DNA from: an uncultured Bacteroidota bacterium
Lineage (GTDB): Bacteria; Bacteroidota; Bacteroidia; Chitinophagales; Chitinophagaceae
Direction of reading: 5' to 3'
Length of the DNA stretch: 10,666 bases
NCBI GenBank assembly: GCA_903881265.1
Contig: CAIRSV010000194.1
Span: 1-10,666, forward strand
The translations under genes and the position numbers were made by a program. Shown piece after piece: positions 6,044-10,666 of this stretch (the stretch's first letter is position 1; each line of letters opens with the position of its first letter). The notes under the pieces are model-generated. The model saw nothing but the letters and a program-made list of their open reading frames with translations. It was not told the DNA's origin and searched no databases.

Positions 6044-7675
6044 ATGAATCTTCGGCATTTACTTTGTCTCGTCTCACTTTTTCTGTTTTCTTGTTCATCA
6101 AAGAAACAGGTTGATTTGATTATTCACAAGGCTCGGATCTATAGCGTGAATGAAAAATTTGATGTGGCGAATACGATGGTTGTTCATCAAGGTCGTTTGT
6201 TGGCAATCGGAGGAGATTCACTGCTGCAACAATATAGCGCGATCAATACAATGGATATGAAGGGGGCATTTATTTATCCTGGTTTTATCGATGCGCATTG
6301 TCACTTTACAGGTTATGCGATGGATTCCTATAAGTTGAAATTATTCGGCACGAAATCATTCAATGAGATCGTGAAAAAGGTTGTTGCTTTTGCACATTCA
6401 AACGACAGAACGTGGCTAGAAGGAACTGGGTGGGATCAGAACGATTGGGTTGATAAACGCTTTCCAATGAAAGATACACTCGATCAGCTATTTCCTGATA
6501 AGCCGGTGTTTCTGTTGCGCGTTGATGGACACGCGGTCTTATTAAATCAAAAGGCGCTTGATCTATGCGGTATTAAGGAAACAACAACAATTAGCGGCGG
6601 AGAATTGATACGAAAGGATGGTAAACTGACGGGCATACTCACCGATAATGCAATCAACTTGGTTAGGCCGTTTTTGCCCGTATTGACTGCAAAAGAAGCA
6701 ATGCATACTATCGTGTCAGCGCAGCGTGAATTTTTGGAACTTGGTTTAACGAGTATCGTCGAATGCGGTGTGAAAAAAGAAGTGATTGATTGGATGAAAC
6801 AAATCTATCAAAATAAACAGTTGCAACTACGTTCGACGTTTATGTTGAATGCGGATAGTAATTGTATGAACGCATATCTCACAAAAGCGCCATTGCAAAC
6901 CGATGATCTGCATGTGGCAGGGTTTAAGGTGTATGCAGATGGTTCATTGGGGTCGCGGGGTGCCTGCCTGTTAAAAGAGTATAGCGATAGGCCACATCAT
7001 ATGGGTACTATGCTCACAAGCAACATGCAATTAAAACACATCATTGCCGACGTGATACAATCACCCTATCAGCTTTGTGTGCATGCTATCGGCGATTCAG
7101 CAAACCGAAACGTATTGGCACTTTATGCAAATGCATTAAAAAGTTCGAATGACAGACGATGGCGAATAGAACACGCGCAGGTTGTTCATACAAGTGATAT
7201 GCATTTATTTGGCGATTATGGGATCATTCCGTCGGTGCAACCTACACATGCCACGAGTGATATGTATTGGGCAGAGGATCGATTAGGGGAAGATCGAATG
7301 AATGAAGCCTATGCGTACAAAAAATTATTAACGCAAAATAAATGGATGCCGCTTGGGACAGATTTTCCTGTTGAACATTTGAATCCGATCTACACATTCT
7401 ATGCAGCAGTGTTTAGAAAGGATAAAACAAATTTTCCAGAGGCTGGATTCCAAATGGAAAATGCATTGACACGCGAAGAAGCCCTTCGGGGTATGACAAT
7501 ATGGGCGGCGAAGTCGGTGTTTGAAGAAAAAGAGAAGGGGAGTTTAGAGCCTGGAAAGTTAGCCGATTTTGTTATACTCGACACCGACCTGATGCATGCT
7601 GAAGCTAGTCGTATTTATAATGCGAAGGTATTGGCGACCTATATTAACGGCATTAAGGTGTTCGGTAAAAAGTAA
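6044..7675 (+). CDS. YtcJ-type metal-dependent amidohydrolase, predicted lipoprotein
   Basis: The 543-residue protein belongs to amidohydrolase family 3 (YtcJ-like). The start MNLRHLLCLVSLFLFSCSSKK gives a lipoprotein signal with Cys17 as the probable lipidated residue, so the enzyme is likely anchored to a membrane. The SSKK after the cysteine lacks the acidic surface-export signal known in Bacteroidota, which favours a periplasm-facing location (inference). Metal-site motifs appear in order: HCH of GFIDAHCHF (H85, H87), FKVYADGSLGSRGA (K295 is the candidate bridging lysine), CVHAIGDSAN (H347), RIEHAQ (H377) and GTDFPVE (D440). LEPGKLADFVILD (501-513) is the usual C-terminal beta-sandwich segment. 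The substrate cannot be read from the sequence; relatives act on amides, formamides and cyclic amides. It is divergent from crtI, and it ends 6 nt before the convergent DUF2279 stop. Confidence 0.9.
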   Translation: MNLRHLLCLVSLFLFSCSSKKQVDLIIHKARIYSVNEKFDVANTMVVHQGRLLAIGGDSLLQQYSAINTMDMKGAFIYPGFIDAHCHFTGYAMDSYKLKLFGTKSFNEIVKKVVAFAHSNDRTWLEGTGWDQNDWVDKRFPMKDTLDQLFPDKPVFLLRVDGHAVLLNQKALDLCGIKETTTISGGELIRKDGKLTGILTDNAINLVRPFLPVLTAKEAMHTIVSAQREFLELGLTSIVECGVKKEVIDWMKQIYQNKQLQLRSTFMLNADSNCMNAYLTKAPLQTDDLHVAGFKVYADGSLGSRGACLLKEYSDRPHHMGTMLTSNMQLKHIIADVIQSPYQLCVHAIGDSANRNVLALYANALKSSNDRRWRIEHAQVVHTSDMHLFGDYGIIPSVQPTHATSDMYWAEDRLGEDRMNEAYAYKKLLTQNKWMPLGTDFPVEHLNPIYTFYAAVFRKDKTNFPEAGFQMENALTREEALRGMTIWAAKSVFEEKEKGSLEPGKLADFVILDTDLMHAEASRIYNAKVLATYINGIKVFGKK

Positions 7676-7681
7676 TACAAC

Positions 7682-8677
7682 TTAAAAATACAACCTGTGA
7701 AACGTCATACGTCCTTGATTGTTTAATTCGAGCGCAGGCATTGGAAATTTTAGTTTTAATCCGTTTAACGCTTTCAGTAATTTTAATCGGCGTCCTCTGA
7801 TTTCAATTTTACTGACATCAATATCTGGTGCCAAATAAAATTGGCGCGTTCGAACGATATCTCTTCGGTCGAATACTGGTTGCCCATTTGCATGCATCTC
7901 AACTTGATGTTGATCATCACGTTGTATGTTATCAAAGCCACCATACAAACCTTCTGCACCATAACCAACTGAGATATTGAGCCATTTCGGGAACTTGCTG
8001 CTTTTTGCAAATGACCATATATTAGCGCTTAACCAATATGTCTGTGCATTATAATCTTTCAAGATTCGTTCCATAGATGATGAGCCAAATAGATTGTCGG
8101 CTCTAGCCTGCAAGTCATTAATTGGATACTGATACCGGTGGGTTGAAAATTTGAATTCGATTCGCTGCTCACCCCAGGCATATTCTTGTGTCGCATACAA
8201 TAATGAGCCACTTGTGTTGGCAGCCATATCGCCCAAACTGAAACCCCATTTTGTACTAAACCCATCAAGAATTTCGATGACGCCTTCATAGGCTATTCCC
8301 ATGCCTGCACCGTATATAGCAGCTTTGCGTCGAGGCATTCCCGACCATCTGAAAAGACTCGAACTGAATTGCGTGCCCCAATACGCACTCCAAGAATGGC
8401 CAACTTTATCTATCTGATTCCATTCGTGGTTGTCATTAAAGAAATGAAACGATGATCGAGGATAATGGGCATACCATGCTTGATTTAACGCAACCATACT
8501 GCCGACCCAGAGTGCACCTTGACCAATACAAACACTCTTCAAACGTTGTGTATTGAGTGTATCGGACGCAAGTAAAAAAGAGGTGTGCTCTTTTTTTTGT
8601 CCATAAACGAATTGAGTCATGAACACCAAAAATGGAAGTACCTTCTTAATCATTGATGGCGCAAAAATCTGACCCAT
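7682..8677 (-). CDS. DUF2279 family exported protein
   Basis: The 331-residue protein resembles the Bacteroidota DUF2279 (YfiM-like) proteins, whose biochemical role is unknown. Family marks are FHFFNDNHEWNQIDKVGH (77-94, with the D90-K91-x-x-H94 motif), GAGMGIAYEGVIEILDGF (123-140) and STKWGFSLGDMAANTSGSL (141-159). A hydrophobic signal ending VYG|Q at about residue 26 predicts export. The C-terminal half has alternating beta-type segments and ends in Phe, which is compatible with a small outer-membrane-associated domain, though this is uncertain. Two starts are possible: ATG at 8677, 4 nt after the lysS stop with GGGA upstream, or ATG at 8653 (residue 9), which gives a more compact signal peptide MIKKVLPFLVF. 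It probably rides on the lysS transcript. A hairpin with A and T tracts lies within codons for residues about 28-35. Confidence 0.85.
   Translation of the reverse strand: MGQIFAPSMIKKVLPFLVFMTQFVYGQKKEHTSFLLASDTLNTQRLKSVCIGQGALWVGSMVALNQAWYAHYPRSSFHFFNDNHEWNQIDKVGHSWSAYWGTQFSSSLFRWSGMPRRKAAIYGAGMGIAYEGVIEILDGFSTKWGFSLGDMAANTSGSLLYATQEYAWGEQRIEFKFSTHRYQYPINDLQARADNLFGSSSMERILKDYNAQTYWLSANIWSFAKSSKFPKWLNISVGYGAEGLYGGFDNIQRDDQHQVEMHANGQPVFDRRDIVRTRQFYLAPDIDVSKIEIRGRRLKLLKALNGLKLKFPMPALELNNQGRMTFHRLYF
8574..8598. terminator. Perfect 9-bp inverted repeat with T8 tract inside the DUF2279 gene
   Basis: AAAAAAGAG (8574-8582), loop GTGTG, and CTCTTTTTT (8588-8596) pair perfectly, and the T-run continues to 8598. 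On both strands this reads as A-tract, short stem, U-tract, the shape of a weak bidirectional intrinsic terminator. On the plus strand it lies about 920 nt past the amidohydrolase stop. On the minus strand it falls just after the signal-peptide codons of the DUF2279 gene, where it encodes KKEHTSFL. Only three pairs are G-C, so strength is doubtful. Confidence 0.35.
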
Positions 8678-8681
8678 TATA

Positions 8682-10190
8682 CTATCCCAGTTTCTCGGGT
8701 TTCATCTGAGGGAATAATAACACATCCTGAATACTTGATTGATTAGTCATAAGCATAGCCAAACGATCGATACCGATGCCGATACCTGCTGTTGGAGGCA
8801 TACCATATTCTAAGGCACGCAGAAAATCATGATCAATAAACATGGCTTCATCATCGCCACGTTCCATCAGTTTTACTTGCTCTTCAAAACGTTCACGCTG
8901 ATCAATAGGATCGTTTAACTCGGTATATGCATTGGCGATTTCCTTTCCGTTTATGATTAATTCAAATCGCTCTACCAAACCTTCTTTGCTACGGTGTTTC
9001 TTTGTGAGCGGACTCATATCAACAGGATAATCGATGATGAAGGTTGGTTGCACATAATGCGATTCACATTGGCTGCCAAAAATCTCATCAATCAATTTGC
9101 CACGACCCATACTTGGTTCGACATGAATGCCTAGCTTATTGCATACCTCACGGATTGCATCTTCGTTCATCAAGCTAATATCAAAACCGGTATGTTCTTT
9201 AATCGCATCATACATACTAATACGCTTATACGGCGCCTTGAATTCGATTTCGTTGCCCCAAGCTTCAAATTTAGTCGTGCCGTTTGTGGCTAATGCAACT
9301 CGCTCCAATAAGGTTTCAGTAGTATCCATCAACCAGATATAATCTTTGTAGGCCACATAAAATTCAAGCACTGTAAACTCAGGATTATGCGTCCGATCCA
9401 TGCCTTCGTTTCTGAAATTACGACTGAACTCATACACAAAATCAAAACCACCGACGATCAGGCGCTTAAGATAAAGTTCATTGGCGATGCGCAAATAAAA
9501 GGGCACATCTAATGCGTTGTGATGCGTTGTAAACGGTCGTGCTGCTGCACCACCCGGAATATTCTGCAACACAGGTGTGTCCACCTCAAGGGCATTTTGC
9601 TCGTTCAAAAATTCACGGATACAATTCATCATCTTAGTTCGCTTGACGAAGTTTACCTTCACTGATGGATTGATAATGAGATCGGCATAACGTTGACGAT
9701 AACGGAATTCAGGATCTGTAACCTCATCAAACACATTCCCATCTTCATCACGCTTTACAATCGGTAGCGGTTTAAGACTTTTTGCCAATAAAGTAATTTC
9801 CTTGGCATGTATACTAATCTCGCCGGTTTTAGTGGTAAACATATAACCTGAGCATCCGATAATATCACCTAAGTCAGCTTTCTTAACAACTTCATCAAAA
9901 AACATCTTATCCTCATCCGGACAAATATCATCACGCTTCACATACAATTGAATTAATCCTTCGGCATCTTGTATCTTAATAAAAAACACTTTGCCCTTGT
10001 CGTTAATACTGAGGATACGACCGGCTACGGTGACGTCAAACGATTCATTATTGCCTTCTGCATATTGTATTTTCACTGATTCGCTGTAATGCGTAACAGG
10101 AAACAATGGCGCGGGGTAGGGATTAATGCCAATAGATTTGAGATGTGCGAGTTTTTCTCTGCGGATAATTTCTTGTTCGGATAAGGCCAT
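8682..10190 (-). CDS. lysS: Lysyl-tRNA synthetase, class II
   Basis: The 502-residue enzyme charges tRNA-Lys with lysine in the cytoplasm and is close to the E. coli length (505). The N-terminal anticodon-binding OB fold spans about residues 53-137 (VTVAGRILSINDKGKVFFIK at its start). Class II motif 1 surrounds residues 195-215 (LEVDTPVLQNIPGGAAARPF). Motif 2 is FRNEGMDRTHNPEFTVLEFY (259-278). Motif 3 is GIGIGIDRLAMLMTNQSSIQDVLLFP in the range 469-494. GGAAARPFTTHHNALD and ELYLKRLIVGGFDFVYE are typical of bacterial LysRS. The ATG at 10190 gives the usual MALSEQEIIRREKL N-terminus. pheT lies 58 nt upstream on the same strand and the DUF2279 gene starts 4 nt downstream, so co-transcription is likely. 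I see no sign of truncation. Confidence 0.97.
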   Translation of the reverse strand: MALSEQEIIRREKLAHLKSIGINPYPAPLFPVTHYSESVKIQYAEGNNESFDVTVAGRILSINDKGKVFFIKIQDAEGLIQLYVKRDDICPDEDKMFFDEVVKKADLGDIIGCSGYMFTTKTGEISIHAKEITLLAKSLKPLPIVKRDEDGNVFDEVTDPEFRYRQRYADLIINPSVKVNFVKRTKMMNCIREFLNEQNALEVDTPVLQNIPGGAAARPFTTHHNALDVPFYLRIANELYLKRLIVGGFDFVYEFSRNFRNEGMDRTHNPEFTVLEFYVAYKDYIWLMDTTETLLERVALATNGTTKFEAWGNEIEFKAPYKRISMYDAIKEHTGFDISLMNEDAIREVCNKLGIHVEPSMGRGKLIDEIFGSQCESHYVQPTFIIDYPVDMSPLTKKHRSKEGLVERFELIINGKEIANAYTELNDPIDQRERFEEQVKLMERGDDEAMFIDHDFLRALEYGMPPTAGIGIGIDRLAMLMTNQSSIQDVLLFPQMKPEKLG

Positions 10191-10222
10191 ATTAATATTG
10201 TGTAATTGAATTATAAATGTTA

Positions 10223-10240
10223 GGAGAGCAGATGCTCTTT
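10223..10240. repeat. Hairpin in the pheT-lysS spacer
   Basis: AGAGCA (10225-10230) and TGCTCT (10233-10238) are inverted repeats, extendable by two G-T pairs; in RNA the practical form is a 5-bp stem with a tetraloop. On the minus strand, where pheT and lysS are transcribed, no U-run follows, so it is not a typical terminator in that direction. On the plus strand four T's follow. It may be an RNA processing or stability element between the two synthetase genes, or chance. Confidence 0.3.
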
Positions 10241-10248
10241 TATAGGTT

Positions 10249-10666
10249 TTAATTTCGAATCGTGGCTCCTAATTTGGTCTCTAACGACTCGATGATCAAC
10301 TTCATATCTGTTTCTACTTCAACATCGGTCAATGTTTTTTCAGCATCATAAAATGAAAGATTGATTGCGTATGATTTTTTATCAGTGCCTAGTTTCTCAC
10401 TTTCAAATACATCAAACAAATTGACATGCTGCAGTAATTTACTCTTAGCCTGCTTCACTGTTTTTTGCACGTCCTGAAAATGAATATGCTTGTCGAGTAT
10501 CAATGCTAGGTCGCGTTTTACAGTTGGAAATTTAGGGATGCCTTTGAAACCAACTTGTTGTTTTTCATAAAACGAACGAATAATATCCCACGCCAATTCT
10601 GCAAACCATACTTCTTGTTTAATGTCGAATTGCTTTTGCTTCGTATCACGGATCATTTCAATATAA
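10249..10666 (-). CDS. pheT: Phenylalanyl-tRNA synthetase beta subunit, C-terminal part (5' end outside window)
   Basis: The frame is open to the window edge (codons for Y-I-E precede the Met at 10656), so this is the last 138 residues of a protein normally near 800 residues. It carries the tail of the core domain (FDIKQEVWFAELAWDII) and the ferredoxin-like anticodon-binding domain, which starts at FPTVKRDLALIL and continues through VNLFDVFESEKLG, KSYAINLSFYDAEKTLTDVEV and the terminal LGATIRN. These match the PheT C-terminal domain of other bacteria well. PheT works with PheS in an alpha2-beta2 synthetase charging tRNA-Phe. lysS follows 58 nt downstream on the same strand. The Met at 10656 is internal and not the true start. 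Confidence 0.94.
   Translation of the reverse strand, partial: YIEMIRDTKQKQFDIKQEVWFAELAWDIIRSFYEKQQVGFKGIPKFPTVKRDLALILDKHIHFQDVQKTVKQAKSKLLQHVNLFDVFESEKLGTDKKSYAINLSFYDAEKTLTDVEVETDMKLIIESLETKLGATIRN

Noticed and set aside
8059..8289. Minus-strand ORF in a second frame inside the DUF2279 gene
   Set aside because: It is out of frame with the recognised DUF2279 motifs and has no support; the main frame is continuous, so there is no frameshift.

Overview
The window looks like a chromosomal segment of a yellow/orange-pigmented member of the Bacteroidota, most likely on the Chitinophagia/Sphingobacteriia side. This is inferred from gene content and not proven. The lycopene cyclase is the fused CrtYc/CrtYd membrane type common in this phylum. 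A DUF2279 protein of the Bacteroidota type is present. DNA is moderately AT-rich, starts are preceded by A-rich leaders instead of strong Shine-Dalgarno sites, and exported proteins have 'FAQ' or 'SCSS' type signal ends. No mobile elements, CRISPR arrays, tRNA or rRNA genes were seen.

Layout. (1) Positions 1-888, plus strand: the 3' part of ubiX (flavin prenyltransferase, 5' end outside the window), followed after 3 nt by rnhA (RNase HI). (2) 904-1536, minus strand: a small exported protein of unknown function that converges on rnhA. (3) 1599-5651, minus strand: a tightly packed carotenoid operon transcribed crtI - crtB - idi - crtZ - crtYcd. (4) 5652-6043: a 392-nt divergent intergenic region with two inverted repeats. 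(5) 6044-7675, plus strand: a YtcJ-type amidohydrolase with a lipoprotein signal. (6) 7682-10666, minus strand: the 3' end of pheT, then lysS, then a DUF2279 protein, which converges on the amidohydrolase.

How the genes work together. The five crt/idi genes should carry isoprenoid precursors to zeaxanthin. Idi interconverts IPP and DMAPP, CrtB condenses two GGPP to phytoene, CrtI desaturates phytoene to lycopene, CrtYcd cyclises lycopene to beta-carotene, and CrtZ hydroxylates beta-carotene to zeaxanthin. GGPP synthase (crtE) and any ketolase or glycosyltransferase are not in the window. ubiX would supply prenylated FMN to a UbiD-family decarboxylase, probably in quinone synthesis. rnhA, pheT and lysS are housekeeping genes.

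No clearly new system was found. The points most worth a second look are: an Asp where characterised UbiX has a catalytic-site Glu; two hairpin-plus-T-tract structures lying inside genes antisense to convergent neighbours that have no terminator in their gaps; the inverted repeats in the crtI/amidohydrolase divergent region; and the uncharacterised CxxC exported protein downstream of the crt operon.
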